From: JBCCAG01 sp050330955
GTDB lineage: Bacteria; Cyanobacteriota; Cyanobacteriia; CAKZMO01
Length of the DNA: 60,189 bases
Assembly (NCBI GenBank): GCA_050330955.1
Contig: JBHJHJ010000080.1
Coordinates: 1-60,189, forward strand
Direction of reading: 5' to 3'
The position numbers and the translations under genes are program-made. The notes beneath the pieces are model-generated. The model saw only the letters and a program-made list of their open reading frames with translations, had not been told where the DNA came from and searched no databases. Positions within the stretch are counted from its first letter, which is position 1; every line of letters starts with the position of its first letter. Shown here piece after piece: positions 1 to 9,264 of this stretch.

Positions 1-834
1 GTAATGATCCTTGTAGAACATCTCAACCTGGGAAAGCAGGTGCTTGGCCAACGTCAGCAAACGCTGATACAGTCGCTCGTCCTCCTCGGGTGAGGGCGGC
101 TGACCATCCCTCAAGTTCAGCGGCTCAGCGGGCCCTAGCCCCGTGTCAGCTTCGAGCTGAGTGATGCGCTCCACCAGAGCGCCCCAGGGCGCCGTGACAA
201 AGTGGTATTGCAGCCCCAAGGGCACAATCAGCACCGCCTCATCGGTCCGCCCTGCTTTACGCAGGTCGTCTAGGCACCAAAAACCAAACTGGGCAATGCC
301 GGGCTCAATTGGGCTTACCAGCTCATTGTGGCCATTGGTGGCGCCCTCAGGGGCGATCGCTACAGGAAACTGCCCCGAGGCAAATAGCTCACGAATTGAG
401 CGCAGTCCTTGAGCGTCGAGCACACCGCGACGAATTGGAGTCCCCCCTAGCCTAGAAAATAGCCAGCCCATCCAGCGCCCGGCCCACAGGGGAATGCCGC
501 GCTCATAGACAAAATGGGCGTGGGTGGGCTGAGAGAGAGAAATGTTGGTCTTTGAGACCACCTGCGGCAGCTTGTTCCAAAGGACGTGGGCCAGACAGGG
601 CGGGTCGTCAGATGTTGGGTGGCGAAATGCGAGCAGCACGCGTACTTTACCCGTTTCAAAGGCCTGATAGAGCTCTGCTAACGTCTTGCCCTCCACCAGC
701 TCAACATCGACCACGCGGAGCCGATATCGCAGCCAAAACGGCATGATGCGAGCGCTCATCCACCGCACGGCTGCCGTGTAGCGAGGCGGAATGAACTCCA
801 GAGAAGGTTTGGCGCGGGTAATAATTTGGGGCAT
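1..834 (-). CDS. Lysophospholipid acyltransferase (PlsC-like), 3' end cut by window edge
   Basis: The reading frame starts at the ATG complementary to 832-834 and stays open for 278 codons to base 1, so the C-terminus lies outside the window. The protein has the acyltransferase motif block I H-x4-D as RHPTSDDP (about residue 71) and a later PEGATNG block that fits the phosphate-binding motif of glycerol-phosphate acyltransferases. This family transfers an acyl chain to lysophosphatidic acid or a related lysolipid at the cytoplasmic membrane. The N-terminus has no clear signal peptide, and the hydrophobic stretch IPLWAGRWMGWLFSRLGG may be a membrane-dipping segment. It lies 36 bases downstream of the ABC exporter gene on the same strand, so the two may be co-transcribed. 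The substrate cannot be read from the sequence. Confidence 0.85.
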   Translation of the reverse strand, partial: MPQIITRAKPSLEFIPPRYTAAVRWMSARIMPFWLRYRLRVVDVELVEGKTLAELYQAFETGKVRVLLAFRHPTSDDPPCLAHVLWNKLPQVVSKTNISLSQPTHAHFVYERGIPLWAGRWMGWLFSRLGGTPIRRGVLDAQGLRSIRELFASGQFPVAIAPEGATNGHNELVSPIEPGIAQFGFWCLDDLRKAGRTDEAVLIVPLGLQYHFVTAPWGALVERITQLEADTGLGPAEPLNLRDGQPPSPEEDERLYQRLLTLAKHLLSQVEMFYKDHY

Positions 835-870
835 TGAGTCAAAATAACGTGACGCCTAGCGCTGCTGAGG

Positions 871-2613
871 CTAGCGCAGAACTTCTTCCAGCTTGTGCTG
901 ATCCCAGAGCTGCTGATACAGGCCTGGCTGGTGCAGCAGCGTGTCATGGGCACCCGATTGCACAATCCTACCGTTATCCATAACAAAAATTCGATCCGCG
1001 GTCGCCGCTGCAGACATTTGATGAGAGATAAAGATCACGGTCTTCTGGGCTGTTCCCCCCGAAAGGTTGCTCAAGATGGCGCTGGCGGTACGGCTGTCCA
1101 CGCTGGAAAGGGCATCGTCCAAAATTAGGATAGGGGCATCCACCAGCAGCGCCCGTGCTAGGGCAGTCCGCTGCCGCTGCCCTCCCGATAGGGTAATGCC
1201 CCGTTCCCCCACCAGGGTGTCGTATTGCTTAGGGAAATTAAGAATTTCCCCGTGAATCTGGGCCTGCTTGGCGGCGAGCTCCACTTCGGGCTGCTCGGCA
1301 ATGGGGTCACCGTAGCGAATATTATTGCGGATAGTAGTGCTGAACAAAAAGCTATCCTGAGGCACGTAGGCGATCGCTGTCCGCAAATCCTCAAGTTTGA
1401 GGGTGGTAATGTCGTGGCCATCGACAAAAAGCTGCCCCGCATCGATGTCGAGCAGGTAGGGGACAGCATTGGCCAAGGTGGATTTGCCAGAACCAATAGG
1501 CCCGACAATGGCCACCGTCTCGCCCGGAGCAATGCTAAATGTGATCTGGTCGAGGGCAGGCTGAGCTGCACCGGCGTAGTGATAGGTAAGCTGCTGAGCT
1601 TCAATCTGCCCTTGAACCTGGGATAGCTCCTGGGCATTTTGCCCGGTGTAGATTTTAGGTTTAACGGACAAAATCTCCTGCACCCGAGCAATACTCACCT
1701 CACCGCGCTGGTAGGCCGTGATGGTAAACCCCAGCAGCGCTGTGGGAAAAACCAGGCGCTCCACGTAGAGCAGCAGCGCCACAAAATCCCCTACGCTCAG
1801 GGCTCCGTTGGCGATCGCCCCCGCCCCCAGGGACAAAACCACCAGCAGACTCACGCTGGCCAAACCACCTAGCAGCGGAAACAAGGTGTTGCGGGTGCGT
1901 CCGAGCTGCAGGTTTGCGTTGAGCAACTGATGGTTGAGATTCCGAAACGCCTGCCGCTCATTCTCCTCTTGGCTATAGATCTTGATCAACGCCATGCCGC
2001 TCATGTCTTCTTGAATCAGGTCGCTGATGTTAGCGTTTTTCTCCTGCACAACCTGCTGCTCATCCCGCAGGCGCTCGCTGAACAGGTTCACCATAAATAG
2101 CATGATGGGATAGACCACCAGGGCCGCCAGCGTCAGCCGCAGGTTAATCGCCACCATAAAGGGTAGGGTGAGGGCATAGGCAAACACGGTGTTGGCCAGG
2201 CTGAGGACCGCAAATCCGACCAGACGGCGAATGTTGTCCACATCGCTGGTGGCGCGGCTGATAATTTCTCCAGGCTTCACGCGCTCAAAATAGGCTGGCT
2301 CTAACCTCAGCAGATGCTGGAAAAGACGCTGTTTGAGGTCGAACTCAACCTGACGCCCGACCCCAAAGATTAGCGTCCGCGACACCATTCGCACCCCCCA
2401 CATCAGAGAGGACATCACAATCACCGTAACGGCGGCTTGCAGAATCTGATCGAAGCTAAACGTCACCTCTAGCCGATCGATGCCGTTACGAATAATCTGG
2501 GGAATGTAGGCGCCAAGACCGTTGACCACCAACAGCGCAACGACACCCAAGGCTGTTTTATGCCAGTAGGGTCGAACGTAGGAGCCAAGGGTTTTGAGGG
2601 TAGATTGGGTCAT
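871..2613 (-). CDS. ABC transporter, fused permease and ATPase (MsbA/lipid exporter type)
   Basis: This 580-residue half-transporter has an N-terminal type-1 exporter membrane domain (about residues 1-310, six predicted helices) followed by a nucleotide-binding domain. Visible ATPase motifs are Walker A GPIGSGKST, the Q-loop in AYVPQDSFLF, the signature LSGGQ, Walker B ILILDDALSSVD and the H-loop ISHQ. Two copies would form the working exporter in the plasma membrane. Multidrug and lipid A flippases share this architecture and the substrate cannot be assigned from sequence alone. The adjacent downstream acyltransferase gene (36-base gap) makes a lipid substrate plausible, which is inference. 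The start is MTQSTLKTL, and the length is typical of the family. Confidence 0.92.
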   Translation of the reverse strand: MTQSTLKTLGSYVRPYWHKTALGVVALLVVNGLGAYIPQIIRNGIDRLEVTFSFDQILQAAVTVIVMSSLMWGVRMVSRTLIFGVGRQVEFDLKQRLFQHLLRLEPAYFERVKPGEIISRATSDVDNIRRLVGFAVLSLANTVFAYALTLPFMVAINLRLTLAALVVYPIMLFMVNLFSERLRDEQQVVQEKNANISDLIQEDMSGMALIKIYSQEENERQAFRNLNHQLLNANLQLGRTRNTLFPLLGGLASVSLLVVLSLGAGAIANGALSVGDFVALLLYVERLVFPTALLGFTITAYQRGEVSIARVQEILSVKPKIYTGQNAQELSQVQGQIEAQQLTYHYAGAAQPALDQITFSIAPGETVAIVGPIGSGKSTLANAVPYLLDIDAGQLFVDGHDITTLKLEDLRTAIAYVPQDSFLFSTTIRNNIRYGDPIAEQPEVELAAKQAQIHGEILNFPKQYDTLVGERGITLSGGQRQRTALARALLVDAPILILDDALSSVDSRTASAILSNLSGGTAQKTVIFISHQMSAAATADRIFVMDNGRIVQSGAHDTLLHQPGLYQQLWDQHKLEEVLR

Positions 2614-2707
2614 CGTTGGCGATAGACGAAGTCAGATCAAATCGTAGCGCACACTACAGCGTCTACCCATCTATGCTACTGCCTCTTGGCAAATGGCCCA
2701 GCAAGAC

Positions 2708-3730
2708 CTATCCATCAATGGGAGAATAGAGCCATCCCCGCAAGAAGTAATATATGGTCGCTAGGTATTCTTCAATAATATCGCTCGACAGATTAAGCGC
2801 TTCTGCTGTCGGCAGCAAATCTCCCAATCGCATCAAGATATCTTCGTTCTCGGTTTGAAATCCGTAAAAGTCAGTTGGGGCCGGGATGATGTCGCTCCTC
2901 AACACCCCAAGGCTGTCTGCAAAGGTAGACCTAGCGCGGCGGACTTTAGTCGCAGGGGCGACCAGGAGCATTGTGTACCCAGTTTCGCTGTATCCCCTCG
3001 CAGACAAGATTACTGCAACTTCTCCTGCGCTCGTCCTCATGTCAACGCCAAGCTCATCCACCACCACTTGCCCAGGCGGCACGCCAAACGCGTCCAAAAT
3101 CCGCACAATATCTGCCTCGACCTCAGCAGTATCGTCTGAAATTTGTGGCCCAGGGCTCACAATAACTAGGGGTGCAATTCCCAAAAACAGCTGCTCCTGA
3201 TAGAGCTGACCAGCATACTGCAGCCGACTGACAAAGCTGTTACCAAATCCGTTGTCCGGGTTGTTAAGCTGCGTACCGCCGCGATAGGCCGGGTCAGACG
3301 GGTTGAGCCCGTCACCGAGTACTACAATGACGTCCGCGGCCCGGCCCTGGTCGTTGAGCGCAGCGAGCTGCTCAGCCGTCTCCTGAGTGCGATTGACCAG
3401 CCAATAGGCCACAAGGGGCGTACTGAAGATCCACAGAACGGCCAGCGCCCAGGCGACTAAGTTAGCGTCCATTTCTTTGAGCCCTTTACGCAAGGCAATA
3501 GCCAGCAACAAAATTGATAGGCCTAGGGGCTTGAAGGGAAACGATAGGACAGTCCAAATTGGGCCAACAAAGGCATCATTGGGATCTTGAAATGCAACGA
3601 TCGCCAGAGCCACGAGAGCAATCCCCCCTAAAATCGTGAGGTAGTTACTGGGGATTAGCTCTCGAACGATATACCAGAATAGCCAAGCAAAAATGGCCAG
3701 TAGAAGAATGCGGGTTAGCAGTTCAGGCAT
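2708..3730 (-). CDS. Membrane-anchored YdcF/ElyC-like (DUF218) protein
   Basis: A 340-residue protein with several N-terminal membrane helices: residues 5-20, about 30-47, about 58-82 and 92-112. After these comes a DUF218-type domain beginning at VIVVLGDGLNP and continuing with a PLVIVSPGP strand, a DTAEVEADIVRILDAFGVPP helix region and MRTSAGEVAVIL. ElyC and SanA, which carry this domain in enterobacteria, affect envelope integrity and polyisoprenoid carrier use, but no reaction is established for most members. The domain probably faces the periplasm, as in ElyC. It is on the same strand as the ABC exporter, 94 bases upstream of it. The function is unknown beyond the family match. Confidence 0.8.
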   Translation of the reverse strand: MPELLTRILLLAIFAWLFWYIVRELIPSNYLTILGGIALVALAIVAFQDPNDAFVGPIWTVLSFPFKPLGLSILLLAIALRKGLKEMDANLVAWALAVLWIFSTPLVAYWLVNRTQETAEQLAALNDQGRAADVIVVLGDGLNPSDPAYRGGTQLNNPDNGFGNSFVSRLQYAGQLYQEQLFLGIAPLVIVSPGPQISDDTAEVEADIVRILDAFGVPPGQVVVDELGVDMRTSAGEVAVILSARGYSETGYTMLLVAPATKVRRARSTFADSLGVLRSDIIPAPTDFYGFQTENEDILMRLGDLLPTAEALNLSSDIIEEYLATIYYFLRGWLYSPIDG

Positions 3731-3980
3731 AGCAAAAGGCTCTCAACCGGTTCAAACAGATGCGTCAGGTCTCAAATTGGCGGGAAAAGCGGGTTTATCA
3801 AACCCCAGTCAAGCAATAAGATAACGCCTAATCTGCGCTTATTGAAACAGGGGAATCGACCTTTTTTCATAAAAACGCAGTCTGACGACCGGGCTTTTGC
3901 GATCGCATCCTCAAGCTAGTAGATAAAAGCACAAAGCAAATGCCGTATCTTGCGAGTAGGCTACCGCAGGAACGCAAGAC

Positions 3981-5117
3981 CTAAGACCTGATTTGAACCG
4001 GCATCACAAGGTAGGTCATCTTGGCCCCACCTAAAGGCGTCACCACAGCAGGGCTGATGGGGTTATTAAATTGAAGCTGTACTTCAGCCGAGTTAATCGC
4101 CTTTAGGCCTTCTAGTAAGTAGCGAACGTTGAAGGCTATCTCCAAATCTTCTCCTGTGATTTGGGCTGGGATTGCTTCGGTTCCGCTGCCCACATCTGGT
4201 GCATCGACCGTTAAGACCACCTCCCGCTTGCCGCCATTCAAAGCGAGCTTTACCGTTCCATTCTTCTGGTCTGCCAATACTGAAATTCGCTCAAGCGCTC
4301 CCACGAGCAGCCGACGCTCAATAGTCATCTGTCGGCCAAACTGACGGGGGATGAGCTGACGGTAGTTGGGATATTGTCCCTCCAGAAGGCGGCTAGTCAA
4401 CCGCTTGCCCTCCCATTCCACCACCAGCTGCCCTTGGTCAAACTGCAGGGCGATCGCTTCGGTAGCAGGGTTTGACTGCAGCATTCGCTCTAGCTCTCTC
4501 AACGCTTTTCCAGGCACCGTCACATCAAAATCGGCTCCTTCGGGGGCGTTCCCTTCAACGGTCTTGACGACAGCCAGGCGATGGCCATCTGTTGCAGCGA
4601 ACTCAAGACCGTCAGTCTCCGAGGTCAAATGCACCCCTGTGAGCACCTGTTTTGTCTCATCGGAGCTGGGCGCAGAGGCGAATAGGGACCCCTGTAGCCC
4701 TTCTGCTAGCGTTTCTACAGGTAACGTTGCAACGTCGCTTTCCCCAACCGTAGGCAGCTCTGGATAGTCAGCAGCGCTTAACCCTCTAACCTGATAGCGC
4801 CCCGATGCCGCTGTAATTGTAATCAGCTGGTCGCCCTCATCGTCATCGAGGGTGACTTCTCCATCGGGCAAGCGCGAGACAATATCGCTCAGCAGCTTAG
4901 CAGGCAATGTGGTGATACCACCAGATTCAACATTCGCGCTAAAGCTAGTCTGCACTCCAATGCTCAAATCAAACCCTGTCATTTTGACCTGCTGCAGGTC
5001 GGTATCGGCCTCAAAGAGAACGTTGGCTAGCACAGGATGACTCGGACGAGACGGAATGACTCGATTGACCAAGGAAAGCTGGGCGTTGAGTTCGTTCTGG
5101 GCACAAATCAGTTTCAT
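3981..5117 (-). CDS. dnaN: DNA polymerase III beta subunit (sliding clamp)
   Basis: A 378-residue protein beginning MKLICAQNELNAQLSLV. A start four codons further upstream (MVSP...) is possible but does not fit the family. Three repeated clamp domains of about 120 residues each can be followed, ending in the typical C-terminal MTYLVMPVQIRS with its M-P-V/I-R-x tail. The protein forms a dimeric ring around DNA that tethers polymerase III and other clamp-binding enzymes. The upstream 700 bases hold a cluster of DnaA boxes, an arrangement known from cyanobacteria such as Synechococcus elongatus where oriC lies beside dnaN. Reading is away from that cluster. Identification is secure. Confidence 0.98.
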   Translation of the reverse strand: MKLICAQNELNAQLSLVNRVIPSRPSHPVLANVLFEADTDLQQVKMTGFDLSIGVQTSFSANVESGGITTLPAKLLSDIVSRLPDGEVTLDDDEGDQLITITAASGRYQVRGLSAADYPELPTVGESDVATLPVETLAEGLQGSLFASAPSSDETKQVLTGVHLTSETDGLEFAATDGHRLAVVKTVEGNAPEGADFDVTVPGKALRELERMLQSNPATEAIALQFDQGQLVVEWEGKRLTSRLLEGQYPNYRQLIPRQFGRQMTIERRLLVGALERISVLADQKNGTVKLALNGGKREVVLTVDAPDVGSGTEAIPAQITGEDLEIAFNVRYLLEGLKAINSAEVQLQFNNPISPAVVTPLGGAKMTYLVMPVQIRS

Positions 5118-5299
5118 GGGGCTTACCAACGTCTGAGATTGGAAAAACAGGGATTAAGCGAGCGAAGTTGGGTGTTTTGAGCTGAGCACCGGTGCGAACG
5201 AGATTCTAGCATCCCTGCTTGGCAGGTTCAATTTTCTGAAATGCCCGCGTTTAAAGCGTTCTGCTAGTTTTAAAGAAAGATTTAAAAGTAGTCGTAGTA

Positions 5300-5510
5300 G
5301 TAGGGGCTGTGGAAACTGTGGAAAATTTGTGGACACCTAGCGGAGTGGGAATTCCACAGCAAACAGGTTGTGGGGAAAACTTGTGGGGAAAACGGAAAGA
5401 TTTCCTCAGATCGCTTGTACTATCTGGTTTTCCGCAAAAATAGCCTCCACTTTTAACAGAATTTCCCAAAGGTTTTCCACAGCTTTTCTCAGGTTTTCCA
5501 CAGACCTGAT
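5300..5510. other. Putative chromosomal replication origin (DnaA-box cluster)
   Basis: Within about 200 bases upstream of dnaN there are exact TTTTCCACA boxes at 5473-5481 and 5494-5502 (same orientation, 21 bases apart, about two helical turns) and an exact inverted copy at 5317-5325. One-mismatch or near copies occur at 5308-5316, 5328-5336, 5350-5358 and 5428-5436 (TTTTCCGCA). Two tandem 13-base copies of TTGTGGGGAAAAC (5368-5380 and 5381-5393) look like boxes with two extra bases. TTTTCCACA is the DnaA box described for cyanobacteria. An AT-rich stretch follows at about 5520-5545 and could be the unwinding element. The box count and the dnaN neighbour make this the best oriC candidate; origin activity itself is inferred. 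Confidence 0.85.
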
Positions 5511-5834
5511 AGTGTTTTAGACGACAAAGTTGTAATTTTTCTTAGTTATCGATAGGCTGCGCTTACGACTCCTTTTGTGGCAGAAATGCTCCTGGCTCCG
5601 GTAATACATGTATTGTAAAAACATACTATCGTGCCATTTTTTACAGCCCCTTCACGGCGCGTGCCAGGTTTCCTCTTATAACGGAGAAGAGGGCTAACGC
5701 AGAAGGGAAACGCTCATTGCTTACCTTGTAGGCGATTCGAGCACCTTAGATTAAAGGTTCAATTGGCGCATGGTCGGCTGACAGGCCTTGCACTGACCAG
5801 CGAGTTTTGTCTACAGTAAAAAATTAGGAAAGTT

Positions 5835-6344
5835 ATGTCGTCTAGAATCTGCTCAGGGGCTGATTTTGTTGCCGCTTCGCTTGTTGGGACCGATTTGAGC
5901 GATCGCGATTTAAGCCATATCACGATGCATAGTGCAGATTTGAGGGGGGCAGTACTGACCCAGACTGACTTGAATGGAGCAGACTTGCGTAACACTAGGC
6001 TGACGGGCGCGACGCTGTGTGGGGCAAACTTACAGAACGCTAATTTAGAAGGCGCAGCTTTAAAGCGGGCAAATTTGAGCGATACAATTCTGATTGTGGC
6101 TTGTCTACGCCGGGCCGATTTACGCCGAGCTAACCTCATCGGCGCAAACTTGATCGGAGCAGATTTACGAGGCGCGAATTTGGCTGGGGCAAAGATCAAG
6201 TGGGAGCAGCTCCGCTATGCATTGATCACCAATGCTGTGCTTCCAGACGGAAAAATTCGCGATCGCAAAGACGTGATGTTCGATGCGCCGTTTGCGACTT
6301 GTCTGTCGGAGTTGTTCTATGGCAATCGGTCTGTTGTCATCTAG
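5835..6344 (+). CDS. Pentapeptide repeat protein
   Basis: A 169-residue protein made almost entirely of A(D/N)LxX pentapeptides. The run goes from CSGADF near the N-terminus through units such as TQTDL, NGADL, CGANL, EGAAL, RRADL, IGANL and AGAKI, roughly 22 units. Such sequences fold into a right-handed quadrilateral beta-helix. No signal peptide or membrane helix is seen, so it is probably cytoplasmic. AGGAAAGTT precedes the ATG and acts as a good ribosome-binding site. The last 40 residues leave the repeat. Cyanobacteria carry many such proteins and most have no known role; DNA mimicry is known for a few bacterial members such as MfpA but nothing here shows it. It is the first gene after the putative origin. 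Confidence 0.9.
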   Translation: MSSRICSGADFVAASLVGTDLSDRDLSHITMHSADLRGAVLTQTDLNGADLRNTRLTGATLCGANLQNANLEGAALKRANLSDTILIVACLRRADLRRANLIGANLIGADLRGANLAGAKIKWEQLRYALITNAVLPDGKIRDRKDVMFDAPFATCLSELFYGNRSVVI

Positions 6345-6513
6345 CGAATGAACTTGAGCGAGGCAGGTCTAAAAAGGTTCTAGTTTTGCGGTGAGCGCTC
6401 TCCATCCACCATACCCTCAACGTTTGCTAAAGCTACAGCAGAGGAACCGGCCATTGTGGTAGAAGTACCGTAGCTGCCGCAGTAGACGCACCGTGTTCTA
6501 GGGGAGGAAAGCA

Positions 6514-7599
6514 ATGGCAAAGCGCAAGTCGTCAACATCAGAGACCGAGCCCGCACTTGCTAAGGTGCTGCCCCATGAAAAACTGCTGCAGCTGGAGGAA
6601 GAGCGCCGCTGGCTGCTAAAGCAGATTCGCCGCAAGCGGACAGAGCTGGACAACTTCATTTCGCAGATGCGTGATCTGGCGAGCGAGCTGTTTCAGCGCA
6701 GCTCGGGCAGCTTAAACGAAATGAAAGCGCTCGATACAGAAATCCATGCCCTGTTTGATGAAATTTTTAAGCGGAAGTTTGGTAAGCGATCGCGCCGTCA
6801 AATAGAGCAGGTCTACCGCAATCTGCAGCTCCAGGGCGTGATCAGCGTTAACCCTGAGTTTATGAAAGCCTTCATGGACCAGGACAGCGACTCTAAAGCC
6901 GGTCCTGCGGATTTTTTCGGCGAAGACTTTGACCCTGATTTCTTTAATCAGGCGTTTCCTGGTGTAGGGGAGCAAGGGCGACCCGCTGCTGAGGACGAAG
7001 AGCCGTCGGGATCATCGGCTCCTAGTCGCGATCGCGCCATGCGACAGACTTTTCTGCGGCTGGCGTCGGTGTACCACCCTGACCGCGCTGAGGATGAAGA
7101 CGCCCAAGCCCGCAACACCGAAATCATGAAGGAAATTAACCAGGCTTACCGGTCTGGGGACTTTGCCCGGCTGCTGGAGCTAGAGCAGCAGCAGGATAGC
7201 GACGAGCCTATCGAAATCGATCGGTCTTCGGAGAGCGAGGTTGAGCGGGAGTGCCGACGGCTAGAGCGGGAGAATGGTGAGCTGAGCGACCAGTATGAGG
7301 GAATTAAGCAGGAGTTGCGGGACCTGCGGAATAACACTCAAGAAGGCGTAATGGTCAAGAGCTACCGCAAGGCTGCCAAAGAGGGGGTAGACCTCGTGGG
7401 AGAGCTGATGGAGGAAGCGGCGGCTGAAGTCGAGATGGTGGAAGAAATTCGCGATTTTGTACGAGACTTTCGCGATCGCAAGATGACGATTCAGGAGTTT
7501 GTAGATGGGCCAGGGCCCAATTCTCCAGAGGAGATGATTGCGGCCATGGAAGAGATGCTGGGCGTTACTATCAACTTTGATCCTGAGATCTTTCGGTAG
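6514..7599 (+). CDS. J-domain protein with N-terminal coiled coil
   Basis: A 361-residue protein. Residues 22-65 are highly charged and likely form a coiled coil. Residues 175-225 look like a J domain, with TFLRLASVYHPD carrying the HPD tripeptide at 188-190 followed by EIMKEINQAYRSGDFARL. A second long charged helix region covers about residues 235-320. The J domain stimulates the ATPase of a DnaK/Hsp70. Here it sits in the middle of the protein, not at the N-terminus, and no zinc-finger or C-terminal substrate domains of DnaJ are present, so this is a class C-type co-chaperone. GGGGAGGAAAGCA before the ATG is a strong ribosome-binding site. The partner Hsp70 and client are unknown. Confidence 0.85.
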   Translation: MAKRKSSTSETEPALAKVLPHEKLLQLEEERRWLLKQIRRKRTELDNFISQMRDLASELFQRSSGSLNEMKALDTEIHALFDEIFKRKFGKRSRRQIEQVYRNLQLQGVISVNPEFMKAFMDQDSDSKAGPADFFGEDFDPDFFNQAFPGVGEQGRPAAEDEEPSGSSAPSRDRAMRQTFLRLASVYHPDRAEDEDAQARNTEIMKEINQAYRSGDFARLLELEQQQDSDEPIEIDRSSESEVERECRRLERENGELSDQYEGIKQELRDLRNNTQEGVMVKSYRKAAKEGVDLVGELMEEAAAEVEMVEEIRDFVRDFRDRKMTIQEFVDGPGPNSPEEMIAAMEEMLGVTINFDPEIFR

Positions 7600-7677
7600 T
7601 CGCCCCAACTGCACGATGTCAATGTGCAGTCCATCACTGCACCGCTGAATCAGACCTCAGGAGAGCAAGACGCCTTG

Positions 7678-8001
7678 ATGACCCAGCAGCGCTCAGAGGC
7701 AAGCTTGACGGCGATCGATATGGATGTTCTAACGAGTGAAATACGAGGGGAAAATGGCCGAGAGAGCAAAGACCGATTCTATCGGCTGCGGCTCTGGGAG
7801 CGCAGCTTCCTGGGATGTAAGGCCGTAGACTGGCTGATACGTACCCAGGGAATATCAGAACAAGGCGCGGTGGACATCGGCCCAGTAATGCTGATGGACC
7901 GCGGGGTGATTCGTTATGTGGCAGACGAGCAGCTATTTCAAGATGGGTATTTTCTCTATCAATTTTATGATGATGAACGTGATGGAACCAAACGGAGCTG
8001 A
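7678..8001 (+). CDS. DEP-domain protein
   Basis: A 107-residue protein from the ATG at 7678. A GTG start at 7624 would add 18 residues but neither start has a well-spaced ribosome-binding site. Almost the whole protein is a DEP domain: FYRLRLWERSFLGCKAVDWL, then ALMLMDRGVIRYV-like and FQDGYFLYQFYDDE near the end. DEP domains bind membranes or partner proteins in signalling. There is no attached output domain. It lies 79 bases after the J-domain gene and converges with the PATAN-REC gene (15-base gap). A link to the neighbouring signalling genes is only inference. Confidence 0.8.
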   Translation: MTQQRSEASLTAIDMDVLTSEIRGENGRESKDRFYRLRLWERSFLGCKAVDWLIRTQGISEQGAVDIGPVMLMDRGVIRYVADEQLFQDGYFLYQFYDDERDGTKRS

Positions 8002-8016
8002 TTTGTGATCAACCGC

Positions 8017-9249
8017 TCACACGGGCGACTCTACGGCAAGATGTTCCTGGATCACGTTCAACAACTGGTCAGGCTTTGGCGGTTTTACTAAAAATTCAGT
8101 GGCGCCGGCTATGCGGGCTCTGGCGTAGTCAACCGGCTTACTCTGCCCAGTTAAAATAATGATGGGCGTCGCCTTGAAGGCAGGCGTGTCCCGTAGAAAC
8201 TTGCAAATGCTGTAGCCATCGGCATTGGGCAGCATGATGTCCAGCAGAATGAGCGCCGGCTTATGCTCAATGAGCTGGGAAAATCCCCGCATGGGTTCTT
8301 GAATGATTAGTGCCTCGTAACCCGCAGAAACCAGAATTTTTTTAAGGCTGTGAGCTAGAACAGGACTATCGTCAATGCAGGCGATCAGGGGTTGATTGTG
8401 CCCTGCAGGTTCGGGCTGAGGATTGGATCTAGCCGTCTCGGGCTTGGCGTTGGATTGAGTCTTCTGAGCTGTTGCTGTAGGCTCTAAAGTTTTGAGGCCG
8501 GAAGCGGTTTTGAGATTGGAAGAAAGCGGTTGAATCGCTAATCGGGCGAAATCTGGAACAGTTGCAAACTTCAGAGTGCCGTCTTCGATAAACGGCTTCA
8601 ATAAGCCTATGGTTTCTTCCAAAGATTTATTCAAGTGACTAGCGATTTCCCAAAAGGTAAAGCCACCCCTCAGGTAAGACAAGTCAAGCGGTAGCCTATC
8701 ACAGAGCGTTAATGCCTCAGCCTCATTTCGGAGTATCGGTGAGGCTGCAGGACTCACCCGTGTCAGCCCTGCAGCTTGCCACTGCTCCTGCATTTTCCCA
8801 GTTTGAATTAGAATCATTTTTCGCTCCCAAACTGAAAGAGCGATGCTGCGATAGGCTGCTGACGCAGGAAATGAAGCCGCTTGCCAACTCAGGAACAAGC
8901 GATCGCTTAGGCTAAGTTCAAACAAGCACTCTTGGATCAATGCGCGAAGCATGACCTTAACGCGAATTGGGCTGAGTTTCCGGCAGTTCAGGCCCTGATT
9001 GAGCAGATCCATTTGCCAGAGAGAGTCGTCAGGTGATTGGGGCATATCGGTGCGCCAATCGTAACTGGGAAAATACTGCGCTAAATGTCGGTTCAAGCGC
9101 CGAACGGCATGGTGCCTGTCTTCTATGTAGAAGAGCCGTCCTTGAAGAAAGCTGAGCTTCGAGGCGCCCAATCGATTTTTGAGAAATAGATATCCGCTAA
9201 AGGTTTCTTCTGTGGGCGTTAGTAGCTGGGTTAATTCAGTAAGCTTCAT
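8017..9249 (-). CDS. PATAN-domain response regulator (PatA/PixG/PilG type), copy 1
   Basis: A 410-residue regulator. Residues 1-240 match the PATAN-type N-terminal region seen in cyanobacterial PatA, PixG (TaxP1) and PilG (MKLTELTQLL, then an LFLKNR...LSFLQGRLFYIEDRHHAVRR segment). A Pro/Ala/Thr-rich linker follows at about 250-285. A CheY-like receiver fills the C-terminus, with IDDSPVL, the phosphoacceptor Asp in LLDIMLPNADGYS, the Thr in ILTG and the Lys in VKPP. In known systems such proteins receive phosphate from a CheA-type kinase and act on type IV pilus motility or cell patterning. It sits 15 bases after a paralogue on the same strand, so the two are probably one transcript. The likely kinase is the CheA at 14154. 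Confidence 0.88.
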   Translation of the reverse strand: MKLTELTQLLTPTEETFSGYLFLKNRLGASKLSFLQGRLFYIEDRHHAVRRLNRHLAQYFPSYDWRTDMPQSPDDSLWQMDLLNQGLNCRKLSPIRVKVMLRALIQECLFELSLSDRLFLSWQAASFPASAAYRSIALSVWERKMILIQTGKMQEQWQAAGLTRVSPAASPILRNEAEALTLCDRLPLDLSYLRGGFTFWEIASHLNKSLEETIGLLKPFIEDGTLKFATVPDFARLAIQPLSSNLKTASGLKTLEPTATAQKTQSNAKPETARSNPQPEPAGHNQPLIACIDDSPVLAHSLKKILVSAGYEALIIQEPMRGFSQLIEHKPALILLDIMLPNADGYSICKFLRDTPAFKATPIIILTGQSKPVDYARARIAGATEFLVKPPKPDQLLNVIQEHLAVESPV

Positions 9250-9264
9250 TAGAAGTCCAAATAC

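Noticed and set aside
5601..5630. NtcA or LexA operator near AATACATGTATT (5603-5614)
   Set aside because: The palindrome is perfect but the GTA-N8-TAC spacing does not fit and the LexA consensus is not met.
5759..6199. Long minus-strand frame over the first pentapeptide gene
   Set aside because: It is the antisense shadow of the repeat-coding strand; repetitive Lys/Ser/Ala composition mirrors the pentapeptide codons.
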